Part shown: positions 46,481-60,441 of the stretch, in pieces
How the letters are laid out: each line of letters starts with the position of its first letter
Numbering within the stretch: position 1 is the first letter of the stretch
Source of the DNA: Hemicentrotus pulcherrimus
Lineage: Eukaryota; Echinodermata; Echinoidea; Camarodonta; Strongylocentrotidae
Assembly: GCA_003118195.1 (NCBI GenBank)
Contig: BEXV01000106.1
Coordinates: forward strand, 111,219 to 175,218
Direction of reading: 5' to 3'
Length of the DNA stretch: 64,000 bases
Position numbers and translations under genes: made by a program
The notes under the pieces: model-generated
Told to the model about the DNA's origin: nothing
Database searches by the model: none
The model's input: the letters and a program-made list of their open reading frames with translations, nothing else

Positions 46481-48744
46481 AAAAGAGTACTCCCGCTTCT
46501 TTGTATGTATCTTAAAAGGAGGTAGGATGTTGGCTTAAGATTTATTATTACAAAAATTGTTGATTCGTTATCATTTTTTCCATATTTATGGCAGGAACAA
46601 CATCCAGAAAACAAACAAACAAACAAAACAGGAGAGCATTCAAAATGTTCTTTTATTTAAAAAGCTATATATGCCACTTCTTCGCTAATCCACCTTTTGA
46701 ATCAAATACAATTTGCTGTCATGATGCTGATAGATATCATCAGGTGGGAAGCAAGTCAAACACTTGATGCTGTTTGGTCACGCATCGATAGTTCTCTGTA
46801 CAATTAGCCTTGTTGTACAGACTCTCTATTGACCAGCCTATGAGCCAGGATGACGAACAGGACAGATGAGTTCATTGGTCTGTGTCTAACATCGTCTTCC
46901 TTGAATCTACTCTTGATCAATCAATCAATCTCAGGTACACTTCTTTCATATCTAGGGCAAAGCTATTTCAGGAACTTGGACAAAATAATGGTCCTTTCAT
47001 ACCAAACGCAAAATAGTGCTTTTTCTTCCTTTGAAGAATCAAAACAGGTTTTGCCTAAGGCTATACTCGCATTTTCTCTCGTTGCGATTTTGTGTTGTGA
47101 ATATATGCTAGACCTTGAAAATAAATGGATTCGTTGCTTCTCAATTTCAGTTGATCTAATTAAATTCGGGACCATCATTATAATTCTGCTTCTATAAAGG
47201 ACACTAGTGCATAGTTACCTTTTCTTTATGGTTTAGGTTTTGATAAATTTGTTGTAAAAGAATATTTACAAATCTATCATGGTATGAGGTATGTATGATG
47301 ATATAGATGGTGGGAATATCTTACTCGTATGAATTGAAAGGCTAGGTGTGAATAATCATTGATATATTAAACCTAATATTGTCGTTAACTTTATTAGATC
47401 TACATATATCATTATATTCTTTGCTTCTTCTTTTTTGTTATTAAGAAGTCACCGATAAAGATAAGGACCGCCGTAAAAATATGGTTTAAAAATTCAGCAA
47501 AGAGACCAGTTAATGGCTTTTGTTTAATCCACTTAATTTCATAAATTTCATCACAATTTCTTCATACAATTAATCATAAAATTAATCATTACCATCGATA
47601 ATTAGAGCATGTCTCCAAAATGTTTGTTCTACTAAGTAATGCTTTTACACGATGCGGCATCATGAGCTTTAAACATCATCACCTCCACTGTCTGGATTTA
47701 TTTATTCAATGTCAATTTGAGGACACCATCATTTTTACCAGGAACTAGCACACTTTAAGTGTATAATTAGTATTCGATGATTGTTTTTCGATGGTAGTTC
47801 TAGTTTACTCTTGGTGGATGTTTGATGGGAAAACTAATTGTTTCCTGTCTTTTGCCAAGCCTTGCACGTACAAGTAGACAAACAACCGACACTCAGAGAA
47901 TAAAGAGCGTCGTTTGCTGTATTAATTCTCTAGAGTAGAGATTCTCCGGTTGATAAGGGACTTTGAGACAGGATGTTGGCATCGGCATAAGAGGGTCGAT
48001 TATTCACAGCAAGCTGTTGCGTTTATATAGAAATATATGTGCTTTTTACCTGCCATTCGCTTCAATGTAACCTGTATATTACGGGAAATATTACCTTGAT
48101 CTTATGTTGGAAATGATATTCTAAAATTATTTTTGCAAAATGATTTGGTATTTTTAGAATAATTTCTAGCCAAGAATGTCAATTCTGACAAACATGGTGC
48201 ATCACAAATTTTCACTATTGACATCAATTTTAGTTTTGAATGGCAATGTTCAGTAAGGAAAGTCATAACTTTAATGAATTTCATCTTTTTTGTAAATGGT
48301 TTGATACACTAAAAATGAATAAAAGAAATACAATCTTAAACTTGTACATGAAAAACAAGAACAAATATATTTTCAATATGTTAACGTTGTAAAATATGAG
48401 GCTATATAAAGAAAATGTAGATGTATATATATATATATGAGTTATGATTTAAAATGAGCCTTGCAGAAATAAAGAAATAATTAGAAGTGAATTAACAAAT
48501 TAGGAATTCACATAAGTATGTGATCAAGCTTGGTCGATTAGGAAAAATCTAGGGGAACAAATACAGCACTGATGCCGAAACCAAGAGAAATGCAAATCGC
48601 CATAGAAATATATCCCGACATGATGAAATAAAGATCGGCATTAATAATTCACGAAATGAAACCGCAGGATGAACAATAGAGAAAGGAGACAAATAGAAAG
48701 TTCTTCTTGCCTGGCATATTGGTTCGAGCTTGTGGTTAGAGAGT
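46481..48744. other. Anonymous AT-rich DNA
   Basis: A 115-codon frame at 46850-47197 has hydrophobic stretches but no known motif. Otherwise nothing recognised. Confidence 0.5.
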
Positions 48745-48985
48745 AAGAGCGAGTGAGAAAGAGAGAGAAAAAAAAGAAGAAGAGGGGAGGGGGAAGTAAA
48801 AAAAACAAAAAAGAGGGAGAAATTGGAGAGGACTAAGTAACTTTTTCAACTGACGAAAACGGAGAGATAATGTGGAAAGGTGAAAAAGAGATAGCAAGAG
48901 GGGGGGGGGGGTCGAGAGAAAGAAAGAGAGAGAGAGAGAGAGAGAGAAATACAGAGAGAAAGATAGAGAGTGAGTGAAAGATAAG
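48745..48985 (+). repeat. Purine-rich tract with G12
   Basis: GA-rich DNA carries a poly-G run near 48901-48910, extended by flanking G's, followed by (GA)n. Confidence 0.9.
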
Positions 48986-50292
48986 TGCATGAGATAGAAG
49001 AAGTATGGCGCCTTGTTACTTGCGGATGACATGTCTGACCTACCATCCCACTAATACGTCAATGTGGTAAGGAAGATTGACTAGCACACTAGAAGCAACG
49101 GGCGTCAAACCGCGTTAAATCAAGATGAATTACTTCAGTTTCTACTTTCGCCCTGTGTCCATGATTATGAGTTGGTCTTGTCACATCATAATTGTAGTAC
49201 AAATAGGAACACGTTATTGGATAATCAAGACGCATTAATGAGAAAACAGAGGAAGAATGATGTGATGTCAATGAAGTTTGATCACTCTTATGGAAAATTA
49301 CCCCGCACAAGGGTGATTCGGAAGACGTCGCGAAATTATGAGTAGTTTGGTAACGTAGATACAGTAGCTCCTGCTGTGAGTCTGGGAGACTCAAACCATG
49401 TAATTTGAAAGAAAACAACACGGAACACCTTTCTGGCTCCAAAATAAGTATACATGGAAATCCCATAAAAACATGTGTTAGGAAATGAACAAATGTTACA
49501 TGTATATCTTGGCTCTTTACATACAACAATTCATTTATGAAGTGGAGACTTTTCGTAAAATCCAATCGTCTATTTTTCACATTTGTTACATAATCGTTGC
49601 AGTATGATGTCCCCTAATCCTTTTAAAGTAAAAACTTACTTTACAACGATAAAATAAATGTTAAGGTCTCCTTTTATCTTCTAAATGTTCTTCTATTAAA
49701 AATCAACTATTCGAACGCAGTAGCCCCATCAATCGGATTTTAAATGGTTAAACTAAATTAAATCATAGGTTATATTTGTGTGAATTAGATTGATGTATCA
49801 TAGCATTTTTATTTGGTATTTAGGCTATCGTTTGTTTATAGATAGACCTAGCACAATCTTCCCGTTAACTACAAAGAGCAATTCAAGATTAGAATAATGC
49901 GTGAGAGACAGCAGCACAATAAACACCCGGTTATTAGGAATATTCATCAGACAATCACCAATATACATTGCCAATTTAGGAGAGACAAATCGAAATTATT
50001 CGGCTTTTACGAGTTTTCTGGACTTTAATCACGTAACTTCAAATAGAAGACTCGCTCCTTTCCGATGAAAAACCCGAACACAATCTATACTTAATGAAAA
50101 ACTGGCCGAGTCGATTTTGGCAAGAAATTACAGAGAAATTATACTCAAATGTGTGTGATAATGGTGTGTGCGTGGTTGAAAATGTTATACTTTCGGGACA
50201 TTCACTTCAGTACAATAATTTTGTGTGTGTGGCATTAGCAACAAAACAGTCGGTACTTTTGAGCAAGCCTATCTCCTAAATATATAACACGA

Positions 50293-50317
50293 GATATATA
50301 TATATATATATATATAT
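50293..50317. repeat. (TA)n microsatellite
   Basis: Uninterrupted TA repeat. Confidence 0.93.
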
Positions 50318-51220
50318 CACAATATAACACCATAGCAACTTCCATCGATAAATCAATCTAAGGCGACTTCAATAGCCTCAGGAGTCACTTATTGAAATGT
50401 GCAAATATAACAATGACATTACTTTTATCAAAATATGATTTCCGATTAACATACAACATGGATTTGAAATCGCCCTTGAGTTCACTTTTTTAAAATTATT
50501 TAACTTTCGTGCAATAAATTTTACCTAAGTTTTCACAATAAACGTATTCAAGATTGTATAATCAATACAAAATTACGAGCATTAATATCATTTCTAATAT
50601 CTAACTAAGATATGGAAGTATTATAGTCTGACAATACAGCAAAATAAAATTTAGAGCAACAGACAAATAATCTATAAATATTTCTCTTTCCCTTAGTCTT
50701 TAGTGTATTAATTTTTTAATTCATTTTAGGGGGGCCGAGGATAAACTATGATTTGTAGCCCTCTGAAGTAAATAGTTTAAGAGATAAACTTCTATACGTC
50801 TGGATGATAAGGGATCGCGAATCAACATGTTACAAAACGGGTTTTTCTATAAACAAGCTCTTTGAATTCATCACAAGACTTCCTTCCTTGCCTTTTCTTT
50901 CCATCTTCCTTCATAGCTCATTTCCATGATCCTATATCATATGCATGATGATGAGCGAGTCGATAAATAATTGATTTCTACGTCACGAAGGAAACACATT
51001 AATAATTTCAAATAAACTCCGGTGAGTTTACCCCCCCCCCCTCATCCCCAAGTATTCTTCAGCCCAACGATAGGCTATAATAAAGCAAGCAATTATGATC
51101 ACACCACAGTTTTTCCAATATAAACTGAACCAGACAATTTTGTTTGATTGTTTGACTGTATTTCTGTATTTTTGTGCAAGTGTCGCTAATACATGTATAA
51201 TAAACATCACAAAACATCAA

Positions 51221-51345
51221 AATGTGTACGTGTGCGCGCGCGTGTGTGAGACAAAAAGAGTAAGAGAGAGAGAAACGTCTTTGGGGAGGGGGAGAGAGGG
51301 AGATAGAGAGAGAGCGAGAGAGAGAGGGGTAGATAAGAAAGGGAG
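51221..51345 (+). repeat. TG/CG alternating run followed by GA-rich tract
   Basis: 51221-51248 is a strict purine-pyrimidine alternation including GTGCGCGCGCGTGTGTG, then (GA)n-rich DNA to about 51345. The first part is Z-DNA-prone, the second triplex-prone. Confidence 0.85.
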
Positions 51346-53539
51346 AGATAGATATAAAAAAAAAGACTTAAACACAGGAAGAGAAATGCGGAGAATGACA
51401 ACAAAGGCGAAAATGGAATTGTGGTAGTGTAAATGGGTGTACGTGTGTGTAAAGGTGTGAGAACGAACTCATGCTTTCTTAGCTTAACACCTGCGTATGA
51501 GCCAGAAGTCCAAGAAAAAAAAAAATCAAAAATAATTTGAATAGCTAAAGCTAGCCAAATTCCGCAACCCAAAGTCTGCATATAAATCTGTAAAGAGACG
51601 AATACACACTGTAATAGCAAGGTCGTCCGACTGTCATGTCATAAAAAAAACAACTCCCAAAACTTGTTTTTCTAGCTCGAGTCCATCTCCCTTTCCTCCT
51701 TTGGGGATTACTTTTATTACATAAATATATGAAAGCAGACTGTTCTTGGCTTTCATTGGATGCCAAGAGAATGTCATGAAAATCCACCTGCTGCACGAAG
51801 ATTAAGATATAAACCACGTCACATCCTTTCCCGATCCGAAAGCAGGTACCAGATTTTCCACTTGATTCGCTCACGATGTAGCGGTGGATTTTTATTAATA
51901 AGTATTGACCCGCGGCGGCCTTATTTTGATAAAGTGGGCCTCCCCGGGGTGGTGGCCTGTCTACATACCGCTCTGGGCGCGTAATTAAACTTGTCAGAAT
52001 GAGATAAATTCGCTACGGTCTGACAGTGTAAAACTCCTGATTAAATCAAGGTATTACGATCAAAAATAATCTTTCCTGTCCATTCCACGGTCACTTCAAC
52101 CGAGTTTCGACTTTTTCAAAATTCACAACAGAATCGGTACGCCCAAAAAATTAATTGTTAATATAACTTTGGTTCTAGTTTGACGAATTTTAATTCTTAG
52201 CAGATGCTGAAGTGTTCTTTAACAAAAAACACACCTAATAACATACCGCCATTTATATTAATATTCGTATTTCCTCAATTTCATTTGTTTATATTAACAC
52301 AAATTGTGAACACTAGTTGCCATTACTGCTTTTTAAGTTTTACACGATAAATAACATAAACAAATACAAATTACAACAACAAAACTAATGTGGATTTCTA
52401 AAAGATGTTAGTAACATAGTAATAAATTTTTCTTGCAATCTAAGAATATTGTGTTAATAAGTACATTAGGATGTTCCTTCGACTTTGAAGGTAGGGTGAT
52501 TTAATGTGAAGGGGGCTGGGCGAGGTCTCTAATATAATAACTACGTCTGACAAAATTTACTGAAAGTTTTACTAAACAGTGAACAACATAACGATAAACC
52601 CCGCTCATCTTTTGATAACCCTGAATAGTGGGGAAAAAATGTATTATACGAAATAAGGAGGTGGATTCTTTGCTTGTTTTGACCCCTTTGAACAGCCCTT
52701 GTTATACTGGTGGCGGATGATCGTCCGGCCGGAGAGCCCGGCCCGAGTCTGGCTCGAGGGATATGATATACGATGCCTAGTCAAGAGAAAGGGAATATTG
52801 AAATGAATCGATTGAAGAAAGGTGTTTGGTAAAAGAAATAGAATATCTGCCTGAATCTCAGGTAAGCTCAGATTATCGACGTCATCCTATGAACCTTTAA
52901 AAGAGGGTTCTTAAGGGGAAAAGCGACAAATGTCTCGCTGAACTAAACTGGTTCGGCTGATGTTGAAATAGAGCGTGCTATTAAATGTCCCTTTGCTATG
53001 GGAATATGATAATGCCATCACATGCAATCATAAACTCGAATGGAAGCCCGGTTTTTATTTCAATGTTCGTAATTCCCATGGCTCCCGTACTCATAACGAC
53101 AGTATGGAATTTAAGATTTCTTTCCTAAATCTCGTCGGTTTATAAATAGTATGCAACATTTTAAGGTGATAGTCGCAGCATGGAAGAACTTAATACTAAT
53201 TTGCCATAAATTTGATTATCACTGTTGGATACATTTTATTCAAGAGATATTCAATCAAATTAACATCATTTATAGTACATTTTCTTCATTTATGTCTTTA
53301 TTCGTGAAGCATAAATATTGAATCTGACCTGAAGTGCTGTAATAGCTCTCGTAATTCATTCAATAGGCGCAACTTTAGGGTCGCAGTGTTTTGTGTGTGT
53401 CAATGTTGCCTATCGTTCATTTCAGTTTGTACCGTATATTTGTACAATATCTTTTCGAAGTCATACACTTAATAACAGCCAAACTAAACAAATAATCAAC
53501 TACACGCCACCTATAAAGTACACTTTGGGAAGGAAGAGG

Positions 53540-53643
53540 GACAGAATAGAGAGAGAGAGAGAGGGAGAAGAAGAGGAAGAGAGACTGAGAGAGGGAGAGG
53601 AAGAGAAAGAGAAAGAGAAAGAGAAAGAGAAAGAGAAAGAGAA

Positions 53644-53695
<52 letters not shown>

Positions 53696-53699
53696 GCAT
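53540..53699 (+). repeat. (GA)n/(GAAA)n tract ending in G12
   Basis: GA, GAAGAG and GAAAGA units end in (GA)n and a poly-G run. All frames are Arg/Glu or Leu/Ser low complexity. Confidence 0.93.
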
Positions 53700-56600
53700 T
53701 GCAATGAGGATAGAATATAGTTGAGAAACCTCATCAAGGTACGCGTTTTGGGGGAAAGAAGAAGAGATTGGTAGGACACATAGGGATCAGAAGCTATATT
53801 TGTATACACCAATGCCATGGGCATGTAAAGATGAAGCGATGCTGCTGCTGTGGGAACACAAGAGAAGATCAAGGTGGCGCAGTGTCATTGCACCCAGAGC
53901 GAATCTTGAGTGAGAGCTTCGTAAACATGTCAGATTGGTCAACAGGTTTGAAAGAAGACTGACGGCTTTACCGTGAACTGGGCGCCACCGTCCTTAATGC
54001 ATCACTTTGTGGAGGAATTTAATTGAGCTGAGACGAACTTTGTTCACTGTTTATGATATAAAAGTTATTTCTTGAACAAGACACATAGGTGTGTGTATCC
54101 GACACAACTAAACCAGTCACATTATGGGGCAATTTGATATCCTTTATGGCAAGAATCTCAAAAGTTTTAAATATTTGTATACCATTCCTCTGTCATGACA
54201 TTCTAGGCCCTTGGGGGAATCAAGGCCTTACAACTCCCCATCTCCAAAAATAAAGAAACTACACATGCTATTTTCATTTCCTTCCACGGGTACTGAAGAG
54301 GAAGAGTTATTGGACACCGTGCTACGTGACACAGAATATTCAATCAGAACGACCATAGGATTGTGGTTGAAGCAGTTAAGATGCAGAATAAAAGAGACTA
54401 GAATCTGCGGTGGCAAATTCATCGGGTATATCCTTATTCCTCTGAGAATGAGACTGGAAATTCGAAGGTAAGTCCTTTCTTCAAAGTCTCGCCACCGCTT
54501 CAAGCCGAATAATCCCCTTTAAGTTGAAGACTTGTGTTTCTAATTAATGACTGATAGCCTAGATTCACATTCTAAATTGGGAAGACTCTGTCATGAAGTC
54601 TTTCTTTGAGGAGGCTTGGTTCTGGAGAAGTAGTTGAGCGTAAACATCATTGGAAGACTAGTCCTGCAGCTAACGGATAATAGACACCGTCAAAATAAAG
54701 ATAAACATTCCTGCTCTGATATTGCGGAATTCATCAAAATAATATTATGTGTAAATTGTTATGGTGACACATTTCACAGCATCGTCGAAGATACAATACA
54801 TGGCGTCTCGTATTATTTTCAGTCGAGCCGATGCGGAGCGTTGGGTTGATATTCAAGGAGGTTACTGGCCGGTCTGGAGTCGAAGCTTTACATATGAATC
54901 CCAACGTTTTTCCCCCTCTCTTCTTTCCCGCTGGCCATGCTCCATCCGATACCCCAATCGCATACTAGTGAGCCACTTATCATAGATATTGCGTTTCGAT
55001 AAGGCTCATTTCAGACGTGTATTAGTAGGAAGATGCGCTCTTGTAGAATACCCGAATGAATTATCAGCGGTTACCACTGACGAGAGCTAGAGGCCCTGAA
55101 AGGCTGCAGGGCAAGACGAACGACGCCGAGACACTGTTCTATTAGGTTTACTCACTAAAACCGCCACCGGGTGTCATGTCATGTTCAAACCAAGAAGTTA
55201 CCAGCTGTTCAAACCAACAAACTTCTCTTTATTTTAGCTTTACCAGCCAAAAATCTCTACAAGCAACTAGAATCGATTCCAATCAGGGATTGCCTTCAAC
55301 AGGTGGATTTAAGCATTGTATAACTGGCAGCAGTATTAAACCTACTAGGTATACCATCAGTCCTGAAGGTTGAGGGCAGGGGGGGGGGTGCAAATCACAG
55401 TGACAAAAAGCATATAATACTTCAATTTATAAATCCTTGTCCTAGGGGGAGGCGCAAAAGCCCCGAATGTACCCCGTCGATAGACACTCTAACTCACATT
55501 ATGCAACAGGTCTGGATTCAAGTGAAGGAATGAAACGTTTGAGATCCTTTGGGATCGACAAAGGCATTCTCCCTACGAGAATCAAAATATCACTTTCGGT
55601 CTGTTAAAACAGCTGAGTACTAAGAGTGCACACTCAATCATAGGATTGGAGGAGATGAAAGATTTGGATAGATGCACTTGGGAAATCTACCTATGACGTC
55701 AGCCTTGAAATACAGGTACATTAATAAAGAGATTAAGCAATCTGTATGTAGCAATATACTGCGCAGAAAATATTTTGCTTCAATTATCATCGACTCTTTC
55801 AAATTCATTTCACAATCAGTGGTAATGTGACTCCTATGGTTATATGAAATTCAAACAAGTTGAAAACCTGAATGTAAGTCCATTCCAAATGTGGTGAAAT
55901 GAATTAAATCCAGCATTAACGCTGGCGAATTCGAAATAAACTAATCCTACAGATCGGTGACGGATCTCAGCGTTTGAAGGTATGGAATGTATATGGCGAA
56001 TATAATTTAAATTGTTATACGAGGAAAAACTTGAAATTGGCCAAGGCCCTTCCGTTTTAAACGTCACCAGTCCCTAATGCCAGATGCAATTTAAATTGCC
56101 TTATTTATCACTTATTCTGATCGTGGGCAATTGTATTCCCCCTAGCCTGCCTCTAACGTGTGACGAAGTACGCTACGGGCCGATAGTCAGCCGATAGTCA
56201 GCATGGAACAGGTATAGTGGGCTTGGCTAATTGATAGATTGGAGCGGATTTGTTACTTTTGTTCGACAAGGCTAGGATAAATTAAAGCGCCCGTATAGGG
56301 ATGAGAACGTGATTGGCATGATGCTAATGGAGGATTAACGAGATACAGGTTCAATGGCAAGGACTACTCTGATGACAGGGCATGTTTCCACTGTCGCTAC
56401 AATCTACAGGTACAATTAAGGGTGTGTCTATACTAGCTTTTAACTTCCTTACTTAATCAACCTTATTTAATGTGATTTCGCTGTCCATACGATGTGGTAG
56501 CTCACGCCGCGTTCCATAGTACGTCTAGATCTACACCAGCGGATAGACATTATATTGAGTTGCCAATGTACCATCATCATGCACGTTGAAGGGATATGTT

Positions 56601-59600
56601 AATATTCGCTGAAACATTTATGAGGTCTCAACTCACATGGTCAACAAACCCTGACCGAATAAGTTCATACCAAAACAAAATTGCATGTTGGATGTTGGTT
56701 ATCTAAGGTTGTGTTCATCATGTTCATATGAAATGTTTCCCATCCGAACTTCATAAAATTTCGTTTATCAGGAACTTCAGAGAAATAGTTTATCTGATTG
56801 ATCAGTTTTTAGAGAAAGAGAAAGAGAAATCAGAGAAATAGTTTATCTGATTGATNGATTATGGAGTTGAAGTCTTCTGAGAGACCATTCTGTAATGGCC
56901 CATTCTTTCTTCCCTCGAATGTATACATTGTACACTCATAACACCTCCTCTGATATTACAACACGACACTGTTATCTTGATGAAGGTTGAAGCAGGTATC
57001 GACCGAAAAGCTATGATACATACACGACCAGTATTTCGTTACATCTCAGCAGCTACAGGAGGCGCCGTTCAGCATGTGCACGGGTATTGGCTTGTGCGAG
57101 CACGGTATTATGTGTTCGATGTCATCAGGCTTATGACAGGTGCATTTACATGTATTGATCATTATTTAGAAGAAAAAACACACAATTCTGAATAGAAAAG
57201 AAGAAATACGAGATTCCAGAATGCCAAGACACACCTCATTTTTGCGTTAATTTGTTTTGTTGATTTTTGTATTTTACTCAGCAAAGAAAACAGTGTTTCG
57301 AGAATAAAGATAAATGTGATTTTCAATTAATCTCGATACAAGTTATATAAAATGTACATATGTCTTATCGCCGCCATAAACTCACTGAATTAAAAAAAAA
57401 CTGGAAAAAAAAGTACCGTAGTATTCTCCGAAAGTGTAAGAGAGCTTGAGAAAATTGCCTGGATAGGGGAGAAGTAAAACGATGAATTCTGCTTACAAAT
57501 TTACATTTGGTAAAGGACAAGCTTATAATGCAGATGTATTTTGACATATCGTATTTTATAACAGTTGATTGAAATCTAATGTACACATTATTCCGAAACA
57601 GTACCGTTGTTTGAACATGTCTTTTAATTTTCTTTAACGTGTTTATAATGAGGAAACAACATTAAAACCGCATCATAATCGACAACAAATGGCCGCATCG
57701 AAATACTCAACGGTCTGATCTAAATGTATACATTGGATCTCTTAATTGGTAGCCATATATGACTGCAATCTTGGTTCATCAGTTGTTGATATTCTTTTTC
57801 GGGAACTAAATCTATTGTAGGAGTCAAATGGATGTAATCTTTGAGGCAATCTCTATTTGGAAAGTCTGGTGATATTATCTCTTATTTCCTCGTCCATGTG
57901 TGCAGTCCTCGGAGAATGACAAGCAATAAATCATCGAAAATATTTTTAAAAAAAACACTCCCTTTTTCTCAAATAAAGCAATATCAGCTGTATTCTGTAA
58001 CATTGATTATATTATGGTGAAGAATATTTTGAAATACGGCGATAGATTTATTTACATTTTACTCGTTTGTAGATATATTCTCAAAGTTTGACATTATTGC
58101 GGATAATTTTTATTTATCATTTCATCTCTTTTTCTTTATAATATGTATATCATCTGCTTAGTTATAGATTCTGACATAGCTATACATGAACATCATTCAA
58201 TAGATCTGTACTCTTGTATCACAAAATCCAGTAAACGTGTTTTTTGAATTTTCTTAATCATATTAGTTGTTTATCATCTAATATGGAAATGTTAAATCGA
58301 TTGACTTCCAGGAATCAAAAGTCAGTAAGTGTATTGCTATGGTATTCGTTTTCAATTGTTAATTTTTTTTTAAATTAGTGGGGTTTTTTTTCAAATTTTG
58401 TAAATCCTAGTTATTTCGATCAGGTGAAGAAAATATGCATAAAGAAAAACTGTTGAACTTAATGAAGATCCTGAGCAGAAATGTCAATTCCGATCATGTT
58501 TTTCCGATGTATGCAAACAGTTGTGGAATGTACCTTCATGAGTTGCATTATGACTCTGTCACTATGTAACAATCAATGATATGTTGGCAACAGAACGTCT
58601 CATAACCCCATAATGTAATGTCTAAATGATGACTGCATCCTTAAACATTAATCTCGCGAGAGTTGCAACCAGAGCCGCCTCCACGAAGGGATCGGGGAGA
58701 TAGAGAGAGGGAGATTTAAACAAAAGATAGATACAGATAGGGTAAGAAGCTCCGGACCACCTTCCCCTTCCCTTCCATCCCACCAGTAATTCTCTCTATC
58801 AAGGGAAGGTAACATCGCAGAAATAGTTATCTTCTTATAACATTTCAACAAATGTGAAAATCTCTTGAGATTGAGAATACACTGGTAGGAAAAGGAAAGG
58901 TTCGGCTGAGATGGTTTACAGGATGTTGTATTAGATTACAATCTTTATGTTTCGTTCAATGTCCTTGGCGTTATAGAATCAACGGGTCGGATTAATTTGA
59001 TTAAAAAACATCCATGCATCATCCATCTCTATCCTCTATAAATCTGATTTCTCCTTAAGATGACGGTATTTCAATATTACTTTGAATTTACCTCACTAGA
59101 TGAAAGCGCTTTACTTTTGCACGTATGATTCGATCAATCATTGTCGAGATCACTTTCCTTTCAGGAAGACCTGTCGGAAGAGATTTATTTTATTGGATCC
59201 CTTAATTTTTAAGGGTGACGCTGATCATAGTGGGGCATGACTAATGTCAATATCAAAGACATGCTCAGTGTGGGCAGCTATAGAAATATGGTCGTAATGC
59301 TTCTCTGTGAGTGGAGTTGGTGCACACGTTGTTTGTGTTAATGAATTTTATGACAGCGCTATATAGTATAGTGTGAGCGCTTACAAAATTAATCGTATCT
59401 AGTACAATATCGTTATTATAAATACCAAGCATGATTGGAAATCACAAGTCAATAACTTGACACATATGCCTTGTTTAAAAAAAGTGGGAAGAATTTTGAT
59501 AAATCATTCCAAGTAATTAGAAAGATAATTATCTGAAAAGCGATTTTTTAAAATATATTTTGTATATATTCTTTTACAAGATAAATCGTTAGTGAGCATG

Positions 59601-59689
59601 GGAACCAAATATTTTTTACAAGCATTGCTTCTTTTTGGTTCCCCCATATATCACGTTATGTTAATTACAAACTGTTGAATATGTAATAT
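53700..59689. other. Anonymous DNA
   Basis: One 86-codon frame (54211-54471) ends at a strong donor-like AAG/GTAAGT. A G-run lies near 55381. No other structure recognised apart from the 26-bp duplication. Confidence 0.5.
56777..56856 (+). repeat. Local 26-bp direct duplication next to an unresolved base
   Basis: TCAGAGAAATAGTTTATCTG followed by ATTGAT occurs at 56777-56802 and again at 56830-56855, with an N at 56856. The GAAAGA spacer suggests slippage or a small assembly problem. Confidence 0.85.
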
Positions 59690-59826
59690 TTTGTATTGCA
59701 CTTAAGTCTTCAATTTATTCATTTAATTGTATTTCGTTTTTTGAATGTATTGTTTGTTTGTATAATTACTTGTTCAAATTTATTTGTGAAATATGGAAAT
59801 AAATTCAAATCAAAATCAAATCAAAT
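59690..59826 (+). mobile_element. Probable LINE 3' end
   Basis: A T-rich 3' UTR-like stretch ends in ATATGGAAATAAATTC followed by a degenerate (TCAAA)n tail (59801-59826). The style fits the simple-repeat tails of invertebrate non-LTR elements. There is no RT coding sequence nearby, so it would be a severely 5'-truncated copy. Low to moderate confidence. Confidence 0.35.
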
Positions 59827-60292
59827 CTCATGGACAGTTGTATCTTTTCTTACCTGGAGGAATGTTAGTCTTCATTGATAAGAGCAATGGTTTTGGAATT
59901 TCAAAAAAATCTCAGACTGCCACTCTCATACCACCATGTACTAGATATAGCTGTGACCTTTAAAGGCAAGACTTTACTTTCTACCCCTCATTCTTACAAC
60001 CAATACCTGTATTGTTTAATTTGAGAAGATCTACATTTATCTCTAAATTCGTTTTTTGTCTGTCGCTTTCCCTTCAAGGCGCAAAGTCGCAAATCATATG
60101 GGTATAGGTCATTCCCCCCACAAATAGCACCAGAACTTTGGGATTAGCTTCCACAAAAAAGAAGGAATGTATAACTTTAATAGTTGGATCAGAACACGTC
60201 TAAATTTATTCTTCATTTTGTTTCTAAATGCTGGATAAAGAAAGTCTTGATACGATTAAAACAATCGTAGTAGGTCGATGTTGGTTATGGTC

Positions 60293-60441
60293 AAGGGCCC
60301 TGTTCTATAAAACTGGTTATCAAAAGCAAGATACGATAATTGTTATAAGCTACCGAAATCCTTACAATTTATTTTCAATGAGCAGATTTGTCAAAGATCT
60401 GTGGCACTTGTTATTTGTAAGACGTTTTATGAAACAGGGCA
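60293..60441. mobile_element. Short MITE-like element, about 148 bp
   Basis: The left end GGGCCCTGTTCTATAAAAC is matched by the inverted right end, which reads GCCCTGTTTCATAAAACG on the complementary strand. The arms then diverge. Size and end structure fit a small nonautonomous TIR element. The 80-codon frame that covers it has no independent support. Confidence 0.6.

Larger units (their letters stand above)
48986..53539. other. Anonymous DNA with a GC-richer island
   Basis: A minus-strand 163-codon frame (49089-49580) has no recognised domain. GC-richer islands occur at about 51880-51985 and 52705-52760 without coding or repeat signature. The TA and TG/GA repeats are listed separately. Confidence 0.5.

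Noticed and set aside
51840..51990. GC-richer segment as a conserved enhancer
   Set aside because: Composition alone; conservation cannot be judged from one sequence.
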